This document shows, piece by piece, positions 32,955 through 43,900 of a DNA stretch of 64,000 nt. Numbering within the stretch: the stretch's first letter is position 1; each line of letters starts with the position of its first letter. Under the pieces are notes generated by a model. It saw only the letters and a list, made by a program, of their open reading frames with translations. It did no database searches and was not told where the DNA came from. The position numbers and the translations under genes are program-made. Source of the DNA: Symsagittifera roscoffensis (lineage: Eukaryota; Xenacoelomorpha; Acoela; Convolutidae); NCBI RefSeq assembly GCF_963678635.1, contig NW_026970628.1:64001-128000 (forward strand). Direction: 5' to 3'.

Positions 32955-33262
32955 CTTAAAAGGGTCTTCTGATTCAATACGGCAACTAGAAAAAAAATGA
33001 ACATTTTTCTGATTGGAAACGACAATGTGAAAAAAGGAGCTCTGTTTCTGATTGGACACAACTTTTTATCCAAAAATGCCATAAAATGAAGCTAAAATCT
33101 GATTTAAGTCCTGAAACATTTCTCTGATTGGATACGACAACTTGAACAAAAACGAACATTTTTGTGATTGGAAACGACAAGGTGTAAAATGGAGCTTTGG
33201 TTCCGATTGGAGCCGAGTTTTCTATAAGAAATCCATAAAATGAAACTGAAATGTGATTGGAC
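32955..33262. promoter_or_regulatory. array of GATTGG (inverted CCAAT) motifs, copy 1
   Basis: About eight degenerate units of 35-45 bp carry (T/C)GATTGGA followed by nACGACAA. Six retain an exact GATTGG. GATTGG is the reverse complement of CCAATC. The array lies upstream of the ORF at 33490 and is shared with 47899-48050. It could be a promoter/enhancer with multiple NF-Y-type sites or simply a local repeat. Confidence 0.5.
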
Positions 33263-33489
33263 ACAGCTACAATCCAAATAAGGAAAATCAATTCTGAATG
33301 GTCAAACCCACATATTCGAGTTGAAGGTACCCCTAACTCCTAAATAAAAATCACTTTATTTTCAAATTAACTATCGTCAACTACCTACTCTCTCAGCTCT
33401 AGAAAACCTAATTTCAACTTGTCTTCCGTCGGCTACCCCTTTCTCGGCTCTTTCATCCTTTTACTCTTTAACTCAGCTTTTTGCTCAAA

Positions 33490-33855
33490 TTGATTTTCTC
33501 AGTGCAAAACAGCAGCTTCACGTATTCTGTAGAATTTTCGCCTGATCTAGTACAACTTCAAGTGCGAGAAACAGTCTCTGGAGTTTTTCTGGCACAAATG
33601 GACATCCCAATCCAAGTCTGGCACATGGTGGAAGTGATGCGAAGGGATTTCAACGAACATCATATGATGCAAGTTCCCATCACAGAGAACCAACTTGGAA
33701 AAATGAAAATGATTGAGAAAGTTTCTGATCATGTGGAAATGAACTACTCCGAGATTCCTGGCTCAACATTTGTAGCTCAACCAGTCGATGACTTCCTCTT
33801 TCCGTGGGAGGAAGCAGGATCAGCCGAAAACCCCATCACAAAAGATGAAGATTAG
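33490..33855 (+). CDS. unknown Polinton protein, copy 1 (start codon lost)
   Basis: An open frame of 121 codons aligns end to end with 48281-48646. It contains YSVEFSPDLVQLQVRETVSG, then MRRDFNEHHMM, and an acidic end (PITKDED). Copy 2 has an ATG where this copy has TTG (33490), so this copy probably cannot be translated from its own start. In both copies the stop is followed, in another frame, by a Pro-rich stretch (PPAPQQPTAMEPRPALR) ending at about 33975, suggesting an older longer product. No domain is recognised. Confidence 0.5.
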   Translation: MIFSVQNSSFTYSVEFSPDLVQLQVRETVSGVFLAQMDIPIQVWHMVEVMRRDFNEHHMMQVPITENQLGKMKMIEKVSDHVEMNYSEIPGSTFVAQPVDDFLFPWEEAGSAENPITKDED

Positions 33856-34186
33856 GGTTTCTCAGAAATATTGCGCCTCCAGCTCCACAACAACCAACAG
33901 CAATGGAACCTCGTCCAGCTCTGCGTTCTATAGAGAAGTTTCAAAACTCTTCTGCTGCTCGACAGTTCTTTGATTAAATGTTTTTGTAGACAATTGTTGT
34001 TCTTTAATTAATTAATTTCTTCAATTTCATTTTAATTATGAGAATAGATGAGCGGTTCAGGGTAAATCATTGAAAAACAATTGAAACTCAATTTAGTGAT
34101 CCGAACTCGCACATATGTTAAAAAACTCGAATAATTTTTGCACACAAATTCGGAAAAACAATAAAAAAATTGTAGACAAGTGAAAA

Positions 34187-34560
34187 ATACCTGATAGTTT
34201 TTGCATCATGTCAAAAAAAACTCAGCTACTTTTCGCTTTTTCTAGAAAAAATTGGAACACTTTTCGCATTTTATCGAAAAAAAGAAAAAAAACTTTTCAC
34301 ATTTTGTCAAAAAAAAAAACAATTTTCGCATTTGTAGGAAAAAATTGAAACACTTTATGCATCATGTTAAAAAAAGTGAAACACATTTCGCATCTTGTCC
34401 AAAAAGTTGAAACAATTTTTGCATTTTGTCGAAAAAAGTGAAACACTTTTTGCATCTTGTCAAAAAAATGAAACACTTTTTGCTTTTTGTCAAAAAAATT
34501 TGATACACTTTTTACAACGTGTTAAAAAATTGAAACGTTTTTAGCAAGTTCTTGAAAATC
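34187..34560. repeat. 30-bp minisatellite, copy 1
   Basis: About twelve imperfect units of roughly 30 bp: GAAACACTTTTCGCATTTTGTCGAAAAAA and variants. The array sits at the same position in all Polinton copies (also 48990-49445, and a remnant at 3890-3990). On the minus strand it can be read as tandem units like FFDKMRKVFQ. Confidence 0.8.
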
Positions 34561-34671
34561 AAAAGAAATATTACATCTTCCTTACATGTTTGAACAATAT
34601 TCGCAAATTTTCTGACAACGGTGAGTTTTTTCGGCAATTTCGTAAACTTATGAGAGAAAATAGATGAATTA

Positions 34672-35157
34672 TCATAAGTTTTTTTTTGAAAAATTGACAT
34701 GATCACTAAATACAAATCCAAAACCATAAATAAAACAGTCAGTTATTTTTATCAAATCAGGTTCATATTTTGAGTTTTGTACTTTACGAACTCTTTCTAG
34801 AAAATCTGAATCAATACTTTGTGTGGAAGCTAGTTTCTGGTTAGAACATGAATGGTGTTGTTTGAATTTTTTGCGAAACAGTCTTTTCTTTGCAACACTT
34901 GGAATTTTTTCTGCTCCTTTCCATTTCAATTTGTGATGAACAGCGCGGTCTAGTTGATTAAAAACTTCGCCAATTGATGAAATAACATTCGAATAAAGTC
35001 TGTATTTGTACAGAGTGTAAATACAATCGATGATTTGGTATGTAAAAAGAAAAATATCCAATCTTTGTAAAATTTGATCGAAAGATGAACCAATCAGAAT
35101 TATAAGGAACTTATAATTTTCCAAAGAACAGTAAGATATGTGGGTAGAGACACACAA
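34672..35157 (-). CDS. conserved minus-strand Polinton ORF, copy 1
   Basis: An intact frame of 161 residues. The core contains FNQLDRAVHHKLKWKGAEKI, then a very basic KKRLFRKKFKQHHSC stretch (a plausible nuclear-localisation or nucleic-acid-binding patch), DSDFLERVRKVQNSKYEPDL and IYGFGFVFSDHV. Copy 2 (49576-49965) is 129 residues and nearly identical; its first Met corresponds to an internal position here. The same gene survives in fragment 3. It is among the few long intact frames of the element. Unknown family; possibly DNA-binding. Confidence 0.5.
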   Translation of the reverse strand: MCVSTHISYCSLENYKFLIILIGSSFDQILQRLDIFLFTYQIIDCIYTLYKYRLYSNVISSIGEVFNQLDRAVHHKLKWKGAEKIPSVAKKRLFRKKFKQHHSCSNQKLASTQSIDSDFLERVRKVQNSKYEPDLIKITDCFIYGFGFVFSDHVNFSKKNL

Positions 35158-35479
35158 AATATTGGTTACTATATATTTTTCGTAAAAATCACTGGAAACG
35201 AAAATAAATAGCGATTTTTGACAATAATCTTAACAAAAGCTGGGAAGAGCTTGACATATAGCTGCAGCAATCTGGAGCAAGGATTTTTGCTGAGAATTGT
35301 TGATTTTCATAGGAACACTAACACCTACACAATTCCATTCAAAAATTCCAATTATACTTCTATTTCCTTTTATGGGTAAAGAATGACTCATATTCTTTAC
35401 TTCAAATTTCATTTAATCTGAAAATCATTTCTCTCATTTCTCTTCATCTCATCAGTCTGTTCTCCTATTGAAAAAACTC

Positions 35480-36010
35480 AAGAAAAGACACGAGTCCCAA
35501 TTATATTGAGTTCTCAGAAAATCAAACAGGAATTGGGAGATTTGCTTGGTCCCAAATTCCCACAAGGGGAAAATTTATTTTGAACCTTGCTTTCAACTAT
35601 TCAAGAAAAATGAGTTGGGACAACTCGAAAAAAAACAGCAAGTCTATCTTGGTGAAAAAGAAGAAGAAGCAATCTCGGCAATTAGAAATACTGCTATTCA
35701 CGTTGCTGGAAACCTTGGACTCGTTCATATATTGGAACTCATTCCTGACAAGGAGTCAACTATGGATCAGGAGCTTGCCAATTGCAACAAAGTTTATGAC
35801 ATAGCAAATTACAATAGAAGACAAGTTTGTGTCAAGATCAAGAAAAACAATGTTAAGCAACCTCCCTACATTCAGAATTGACTGTTCACCGCAAAGGAGA
35901 ATGAAGCGATGAAACAAGTTGCCTATGTCAACTATACTTTGAAAGAATTCAAAGAACTGTCCCAAATTTTGGGAGATTTTATGTTTGTTCAGAACTGCAA
36001 TGTACAATAA
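35480..36010 (+). pseudogene. unknown conserved Polinton ORF, copy 1
   Basis: Coding signal starts with PIILSSQKIKQELGDLLGPK (about 35485), shifts frame near 35580, continues as KEEEAISAIRNTAIHVAGN and ESTMDQELANCNKVYDIANY, then meets a stop at 35879 (shared with copy 2, absent in fragment 3), and ends MFVQNCNVQ at 36010. The full product would be near 175 residues, charged and mostly helical. It is found in all Polinton copies here but its family is not recognised. Confidence 0.5.
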
Positions 36011-36084
36011 ATTGTGTTATTTATGTTTTTTGTCTTAAAATTTAACTATTTATCCTCAAAATCCTTTTTCATTTAGTATTTGTG

Positions 36085-36380
36085 TTGAACAGTATGAAGT
36101 GGAAGATTGACTTTTCAAGAAATTTAATCTTAAAACTTCACAATAAATTGGGACTTTTTCATCTTTTTCTTGAAGAAAAGTCCCAAAAAAATTCACTAAC
36201 AATTCCAGAATCACAAAATTTACCAAACTTGCAGAATTTGGATGTAGACTAACAAATATCTCATTTTGAGTGGATTCTGCATAATGGTAGAAGAAAAATT
36301 CACATAAGATATAGATCCGATACCAAAAAAATAGAACTTGTAGAATATCGTAGAATTGGAAATCAATGGAAAAATAAACA
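36085..36380 (+). pseudogene. second unknown conserved Polinton ORF, copy 1
   Basis: The frame reads SRNLILKLHNKLGLF, then NLPNLQNLDVD, a stop, and FEWILHNGRRKIHIRYRSDTK. Copy 2 keeps this open (50987-51262), and fragment 3 has the related ...LHNSRREIFIRYNP. A region of about 545 bp that continues this ORF in unit 2 has been deleted here at about 36380, joining it directly to the nuclease gene. Confidence 0.4.
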
Positions 36381-36383
36381 ATC

Positions 36384-36691
36384 TTTAGTTGTTTTGGATA
36401 TTGAATGTATTGAAAACAATATAGTGAAAGGATTAGGAATTTAAAGGAATGGACAAACTGTAGGATATTCCTTTCTTCCTCCCAAAAAATTCAAACAACA
36501 TCCCAATCTTTTTGGTGTACACAGCATCTTCATGGAATCAACTGGACCAGTGGTTACAAAAAATATACTGAACTTGAAAAAATATTGAAAATCTTAGAAG
36601 CCACAGAAACGGAGTTTTTTGCAAAAGGATATGAAAAATCTAAGTTTCTGTCAGAATTTTTGGAAACAAATCTTATTAATTTGGATGACTA
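36384..36691 (+). pseudogene. putative nuclease gene, truncated copy 1
   Basis: This starts LVVLDIECIENNIVKGLG and carries a shift after SFLPPKKFK. Another frame then gives LHGINW-like and LEATETEFFAKGYEK segments, and it breaks off at the duplication junction within LDDY. The upstream start region is missing because of the adjoining deletion. See 51839-52272 for the fuller copy. Confidence 0.5.
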
Positions 36692-36697
36692 TTTCAT
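36692..36697. other. tandem-duplication junction
   Basis: Six bases (tttcat) lie between the last base shared with unit 2 (36691) and the first base shared with 23885 onward (36698). Such filler is typical of end-joining. An assembly mis-join is the alternative. Confidence 0.65.
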
Positions 36698-38972
36698 CGT
36701 ATTGCATCATTTTTTGTATCTTAAGACTGTTTTTGTGTAAATTTCAATGTGTCCTGTTGGTTGATTTCAATTTTTTGGTCGAACTGGTTTGTTAATTTAT
36801 GTTTTTTTAATTCGACGTTTTCCTTTTATTGATGATGATGTCGTGGATTTGGAGTCAGATAAGTACTTCTGTTGTTCTATTGGATTACTTTTATCTATTG
36901 AATCTTTGAGGTCCTGAAGTTTTTGTATTGTATTTGTGTCTGATTCGGAAACTGAATTACACGTTTCTGAAAAGTTTCGTTTTATAATTTGTTTAAATTT
37001 TGCTATTCCTGTATTTTTTGTGTATTTCGTTTTGATCTTATATGTCCTCTTGTTTGTTTATGTGGTTTAAATACACGATCGTATCCTTCCTCTTTAATTA
37101 AAAGCTTGTGAAATATTATTGTTTGTTTACAGTCTACATTATCTTTTGACATAAGGTTTAGGATGATAGATGCAAAAACTAGAGTTTAGAGCTTTTACTT
37201 CCTAAACTGTTAATTCTTACGCTTTTTGTGTGATTATCTTAACTTGGGCATAGATTGTCGAGTTTTTGTTTGACGAGTTAGAGAGAGAGTATAACAATTC
37301 GTTAGAAAGTTATCTACTTTCTCGTGACTGTTTTTTATTCTCAGAAAAACTTACTTAACCTTAGCTAGGGGTTTGATTTGTGATCAAGGGTTAGAGAATA
37401 GTAAATCAATCCACAAGTTTCAAGTATAATTAGAACAGAAGTAGATCGTTAGGTACTGTCTTAGAGCTTACTAAAAATTTAAGGGTTTTAGCCTGGGTCA
37501 GCTAAGAAGAGGGGCTCAAGTGAAGGATGAGTAATCTAGTTATCTTCATCCTAGTTATGATGTTTTCTTTTCAATTTCTATCAGTCTTGAGTTTTTTGAT
37601 AAGGGTTGGAGATTGAATCGACGACTTAAGTCGTTAGACACTCTAAATTACGGGGTGGGGAGAACAAAAGTGTTCTGATTGATCCAAGGGAAACCTTGAT
37701 GACCAGGTAATCTGATTGAAATAAAGTTTCATTTAAACTGAAATAAAGATCCATAGAAAACCTTGAAGATCTGCTTTTAAGAAAATTTATTTTTATCAAA
37801 AGGCAGGGATAAGCCTGGAGAATAGAAGAAAGTTTTTTTGGGTTTAAGGGATTTTGGTAGAGGTTGTTGATTTAAATTAATCTAACTGTTAAGTTTTTAA
37901 GTGATGTTAGTTTTTGAATATTTTTGAAAGGCGATGAAAGGGATGAAGAAAAAATTGTTTCATGGGAAGCAAGAAATTTTTATAAACTTAATAAAACTAA
38001 CTTTAAAATTTACTACTAACTAATTTTTGCGTTTTTTGTTCAATAAATTTTAAATTTACAGAAGTTATCAAAGTACTGCAGATTTTGAAAGGAACGACTT
38101 CTGCATTTTTTATCAGTTTGATTGTTACATAATATGACTATAAAGCACCAAGTTGGTTTTCGAAGAAGTTAGGTTACTCTTCAAACTGAATAATTTTTAT
38201 GTCAATAGATGAAAATTCAAACTTACTGCATAGAGGATTCTGAAGACATATACTTTTTGCGGCTTGCATCGTACTTTCATGTAGTATCTTGGTACGTCGT
38301 TTAATCGATGTTCACGACATGATCATGGTCTTCGTTGAATACCTGGTTTTTCTCGTATTGTTTGAATTAATGACGTAGATTCGTTGAGACGTAGAGACAT
38401 ATCTATTATAATTTCTTTTCCATCTAACATTTTGCAATCTTGCAATTTGGGTCTTTTCGTAATTTTAATTTGCTAAATCTAAGTTAGTTAGGGTCTTGTT
38501 CGAGACCTTTGGTTGCACCAGATGAGTTTCAGCCAGAGGTAGCTTTCTCATAGAGTAATTTTAGAAAAAGTACACCGTCTGTTTGTAACGCTATCTTATC
38601 TATCGTCTACAGTTTTTTTCCGTGCCATCTTTAAAAAACTGAGATTGTTTAGGAAAAAAGATGCAACTTTTGAAAAAATTTGGAATTTTTTGAGGTTTAG
38701 TACAAGGTTTGAGCGTAATACTTGTTCAAATATTACTGAAGACGCATCTCGGATTTTTATTATATCTTTACACTACGTCTCTCTATTTATTCACACAAAC
38801 TGTCGATGCACAAAACAGTTGTTGCTGATCTACTACGGAAAAAACCTGTAGTTTCTAACAACCAAAAATACATATTTATTTTTTGTTGTAATCATATTGT
38901 TTTTTATCAACTTCCTTAACACTGCTCAAAACTAACGACATTGTTAATTTCGTTTAATTCTAAATTTTCTGC

Positions 38973-39293
38973 ATGGGAAATAGTTTTTGTTCTAAAGTTA
39001 GGCCTGGCCTAATTGAGTTATTTTCTTTTGACTGTACTCATAGAGTAACTTTAGATAAGATACACCGTCTGCTCGTCACGCTATCTTGTTTTCGGCCGCA
39101 TAGATTCGTGCAACTTCTTAGTCTATTACCAATCTTCATCTTACTCAATAGATCTAGTGCATACTGGTATTTGCGAGTTGGTCTTGGAGCGCTTGTCCAA
39201 AAAGAGAACAACTGCAGTGTAAGATTTAATCAAATTGTTCTGGTGCTGAAACTGCAAGTAGTTTCAGCACTTATAAATAAATGTCAGTGTTAG
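38973..39293 (+). CDS. weak ORF in the flank, copy 2
   Basis: A 106-residue frame whose last 75 residues match 26261-26491. The extra N-terminal part (MGNSFCSKVRPGLIELFSFD) is out of frame in copy 1. No family is recognised and the coding status is doubtful. Confidence 0.2.
   Translation: MGNSFCSKVRPGLIELFSFDCTHRVTLDKIHRLLVTLSCFRPHRFVQLLSLLPIFILLNRSSAYWYLRVGLGALVQKENNCSVRFNQIVLVLKLQVVSALINKCQC
39243..39270. other. 28-nt hairpin, copy 2
   Basis: GTGCTGAAACT / AGTTTCAGCAC form a perfect 11-bp stem with the loop GCAAGT. Copy 1 at 26441 has a G-T wobble at the one differing base. Confidence 0.5.
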
Positions 39294-40341
39294 TGATGGA
39301 ATTTGATTGGCTAGTTTTTATATATTTTGTAGAGATAGTTTTATAATATAATTGATTTATAAATACTAGTCCAGAACTGGTTCCAATTTGGTTTTACATT
39401 TTTGTAGTGTTTAATTTGAGCGCTGATCTATCAACTGACACTCTGTTTTATCAACAAATTTCAGAAGCAACCCACCGAAAAACGCATGAAATCCTAACTG
39501 TTTATAACTTATACAAGCTAGTTTTTCATGTATTTAAGACTCCAGCAATGTTGTATGAGCGAATGTTCTTCAGATGGAATCATTTTTAGACGCTAAGGGT
39601 GGCGGTTTCTGGCGATATTCGCGATTGATTTCTATATACACGCTTATTTGTTTGATTTGATATCTGAAAGTTGTATATCGTTGTATGTCCTTTTTTAAAA
39701 CAGTTTCGACTAAAAATGCTTCATAGATCTATAGCATCCGGTTATCTTTTCAGAGATTTTTCAGCCACGTTTTCCGAATTTTCTCCCATTATAGGCATCC
39801 AATAATTTTCTGTTTTCTTTTGGGTTTGAAGAATTTTCTGCAGAGTTTTTCTTCAATCTTGTATCTGCCACTGAACCATACTTTTTGATAGATGCTTATG
39901 GTTATATGCTCTGAAATTGATCAATTCAGAACTACATTTTCTGAACTTATATGAGTCTTTTTTTCTAACTCATCTAAATTTGGTCGCACGGTGTTTTGGT
40001 TTGTGCCACTGGGATATTTGATGTGATTGTGGCATTTCGTTTACCAATACTAGCCTTTAATCTAGCTCGCATATCTGAAAAAACGTATAAAAATGAAAGT
40101 TACCGGTTTTGTTAACTTTTTCTCTGTATCAATCCTCTCGGCGGCTCTTCTCAACCTAGATTATCGAGCGTCTTTGATAGCGTTTTCATTATTTAGTAAG
40201 GATCTAGCTTGTAACGAAGATCTTAATTGTTTCGTCTAATTTCGTTTGAAGTTTGATCCCCATCTTCGTCTTCTTGTTTTTGTTTCACAACCCGTTTTTT
40301 CATTATCTTGCTCAATATTTCTTTAATTTTCCACTATTTTT

Positions 40342-40700
40342 AGTAGTATACGTGTGAGGCGATCAGGGGGGGTGTTGGTTGACCCCCATGTTTTAAGATA
40401 AGGAATAGATCATCCGGTCACCCAGCTAAGTATTAAGATAGGGTATAGAGTCTACAATGCATAAGGATAGAGAATACCAATGGTAAGGTTTTATGGTTTG
40501 TGTGATGGTAAAATCATGGTAAGAGAAATTAAAAATTTTTGGATTTTGTGTAGAAGTGTCTAGTTTTGTCGCAAAAATCTCGGCGCGCGTTATCTGTTTG
40601 TTAAATAATACTGGTTAATTACGTGTAGATTGTGTAATGAAGGTCTTTTAATTAGTTAAAAGTCTTTTTTTGGTACATGGTAAGTCAATGGTAAGATATT
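40342..40700 (+). repeat. Polinton left terminal inverted repeat, copy 2
   Basis: Starts AGTAGTATACG, with a 7-G run at about 40366 (16 G in copy 1, 5 in the right TIR). It is inverted at 58498-58856, ending in the shared TTTGGTACATGGTAAG. Confidence 0.85.
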
Positions 40701-40977
40701 TTGAGTAAAAACTCTGAATTTTTATCGACAAAATTGAAAAATTTTCAAAAAATTTCAATTCACGATAAGACTAGCTATAATTCGACCTATTTTATTGGAT
40801 AATCTTACTTTCAATCTACCTGAAACTCTGCTGAAACTTAATTGAAGCTTCAAAGTAGAAATAAAGTTTTTCAGAAAAAAAAATAAATTACTGTAAATTG
40901 TTATATTACAGTTGAAAAGTTAAATAACATATAAACCATTGTATTGTATGAAGTTTTACTACAGTTTATAAGTTAAT

Positions 40978-43900
40978 TTACAAATTCAACGGCTTAGTAT
41001 GTATTCCATCATCAAGTACCTCTCTTTTCGGGTAAAAGTAACTGAGTCCTTTTTTTTTTTGTCTATATGTTCCAACTGAATGGTTGGAGGTTTTGATTCC
41101 GCGAGTGGTCGATTTCAAATATACAGCTTCGTCAAGAACTCGTCTGTATTTAGACATTGGTCCATCCTCAGTGACTTCTTGCGTTCTTTTGTTGAGCCTT
41201 TGCTGCTAAATTCAAATTGTCGCTCTTACTATCATAGCAGCACTACGTCTTGCTGCACAGGCACAACATTTCAGTGCAGCGAAACTCTTCTTTGAATAAT
41301 CCAGATTTTCGTTTTTCATGCTTTCCGTGAACAGCGCAGCATGTACGTGGAAATGTTTTGTTATCTGCATCAGCTATAAAGTCGTCTCTACAATCATTTC
41401 GACGAATAAGTGTCCACTGAGCTTTCTTCTCAGGTAATATACAATCGTCCAGGCTATATTTTGCTAATATTAGATACAAAGAGTCCGTATCCATCTCCAA
41501 CTCCTCGAAATTATTCTCATCGCAATACTTGTGGAAGAAGTTGTAGTATAACTCCAACATTCTAAGTTTGGCGTATTTACTAATGAAAAAACCTAAAGTA
41601 ATTGGTTCTCTTGTTCAATTGTTGACTTCAATAGTTCTACTTCATATAAGTCTTTTTTCACAACATTCAATCGCTTGAAAAACTTCTCATTTATTGCTTT
41701 GTATGTCTTCTCATCGCCGAGATATTTGGTTATCGTGTGTCTGGATCTGTCCATAATTTGATAACCATACGAGCTTTTACCGAGAAGCTTCATCGTCTCA
41801 GCAACAACTCCAGAATGTGGATTCTCGCCTCCTTCTCGTCGAGCATCAACAACAGGTTGAACAAGATTGTTGAAACCTTGCTTAGGTTTGTACTCAACAA
41901 AACGATACATTTTTGTACATTAAAGTCAAGGATTAGATAGAAGTTAAGAAGAGGTGTGATGATTGTACCATTTTTTAATTTAAAACTGGAAATCAACATT
42001 CGTTGTGGGTTTTTCAGCAAATCGATTTCATCGGCATAGTTTTTCATGTATTCTCAAATATCGTTTCGGGAGACGTCAATAAGATTGAGTATTGGAGGAA
42101 AGTTTAAAAACGTAGGCTTCAACTCGTCGGGAACTATTAAATTGCATTGCACATAACCAAAAAGAGATCTGTTGTTTTTTTTCAAGTAAAGAATCAGTAG
42201 ACAGAGGTCTTTTGTTGGTAAAATTTGTCTTGACATGATTCTTGACTGAAGAGTCTGTTTTGAAATGCTCCCACCACTCACACTCCCACTTTTCCTGAAT
42301 TTTGTAACCTCTTTCTTTCATATACTCTCGTCTCAACTCATCCATTTATCACTTCTCATTTCCCCTTTCAATATCTTGTTCTGACAACGATGGATGGGTT
42401 TCATGGTATGAGCAGAAATGATAGTAGCAACCCATAGCTTCAAATACTGTTTTACAATGATAGCAGTAACCATTAACCATGAAAACAGTCAATTTTCTTC
42501 TGCTTTCCGGTTGTGTAAAAACTCTGAATTTTACACTCTGGTCTTAATTCTTGATAGAAGGACATAACCATGTTCTCGAAATTTCTTTTCTGTTATTTCT
42601 AGCTTTAAAACGATCAGTTTCAGAGTCATACTCCCATTTTGTGTAAAGTCCGGTTGGCATATCTCGACACATTGAGAATGGATATAATTGGCTAGCGTCA
42701 AATCCAACTATTGTCTTATATTTATGAATAATTTGACGAGTTACGAATATAAGTTCGATCGACAACAGCTCTTCGCGTAAAAACTATTGATGGACCACCA
42801 GTCATGTCTTCTCTAATTTTCTCACATAAATCCTTATCTCCTTCAATAAAACGGGTAAAATTTGTAAATTGTCGACTTGTGCATGCAGATACTTGCAAGA
42901 TTTAGAAGCGTGCATCCTAGTTTCAGCACCTCAATTCCCTTATCATGGTAAAACTCTATCATTTTTTGCATAGCTTCAAGAGTAGGAACAACATCTTTGT
43001 TGTTGTAACATGGTAAGATGTCTTTGAAAGTAATCATGCTGAGTTGTTCCCAGATACTTTTCAAAACCTGTTTGTGGAACTGATTGAACACGTAACTTGT
43101 TGATCAAGTCCTCCAGTAACCAGTTTTTGGTTAATCGTTGAAATCTTTCTCGAGAGGGTTGTGATTTCTCAGTTTGCTGAAAAAGGCTTCAAATGGAGGC
43201 AATTCCGTTTAGTCAAGCTTGTCTGGACTGTCAAACCGTTCGTAAGGGAAAAAACCTTTGGTTTCACTTGCTTGATAGGCTTTCAGAAACGAATCCAATG
43301 TTGTTGCACCTCCAAGAAATTTCATTATGTCCAGAAAATGAACATCTCCAAACTTGAATGATATGAAATTATTTGCTTTTTGATAACTGTTGGTTCGATT
43401 TCTTTATGACATATAAGGTATGGAATCAAATAAGTTTTGATAAGGTTCAGATCGTATATGCCGCTATTGAAACCGAACACTAGTAAAGTTTTAACATAGC
43501 GCTCTAAAAGCTGTTTCAAATCAAACAGCTGATTTTTTTGAATTCTTAAGAATTGTGTCGACATGTCATCTTTGTCGTTATCCTGAACACATTCATCTTT
43601 TAGTTAAAGTTCTAGCATTAAGCTTATTAAAGATATTTTTAACTCGATAATTGACAGTGTTTTTGATTTCTGAAATTTGGTTCTCATTTATAGTTTACTT
43701 TTTTCAGCCAGAAGTTCCAATTTGAAACAAAAGCAATAGTTAGAAATTCTGGATCTTTTTCACACAAGAAAATTGGAGCATCTTGCAGATTCGAAGATAT
43801 TGAGATGGAAATAGGGACATGTTTTCCATTACAAGTAGTTGTTTTGGTTGCTTTCAATTCTTCTGTGGGAACACAAATCGATTCGAAGTCAAAAACTACA

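Larger units (their letters stand above)
23885..36691. repeat. large tandem duplication, unit 1 (12.8 kb)
   Basis: From cgtattgcatcatt at 23885, this block is collinear with 36698-52143, through flanking DNA, Polinton left end, polB, membrane-protein gene, minisatellite, unknown ORFs and the first part of the nuclease gene. It ends in ggatgacta (36683-36691), matching the same codons in unit 2. Compared with unit 2 it lacks about 545 bp (equivalent of 51295-51840), the 1.65-kb internal duplication, and the polB motif A region. Confidence 0.85.
27428..36691. mobile_element. Polinton/Maverick copy 1 (left half only)
   Basis: A duplicate of the left half of copy 2: TIR, polB on the minus strand, then plus-strand genes up to the nuclease, ending abruptly at the duplication junction. 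Integrase, capsid and protease genes are absent. Confidence 0.85.
36698..40341. repeat. left flank of the Polinton, copy 2
   Basis: A copy of 23885-27427 with scattered substitutions and small indels. The last six bases before the element are ATTTTT, one mismatch from the ATTTCT on the right side. No gene is supported apart from the weak ORF at 38973 and the decayed ORF at its right edge (40140-40340). Confidence 0.7.

Noticed and set aside
34187-34560. CRISPR-like array
   Set aside because: Units are contiguous and degenerate with no unique spacers, and the sequence is eukaryotic.
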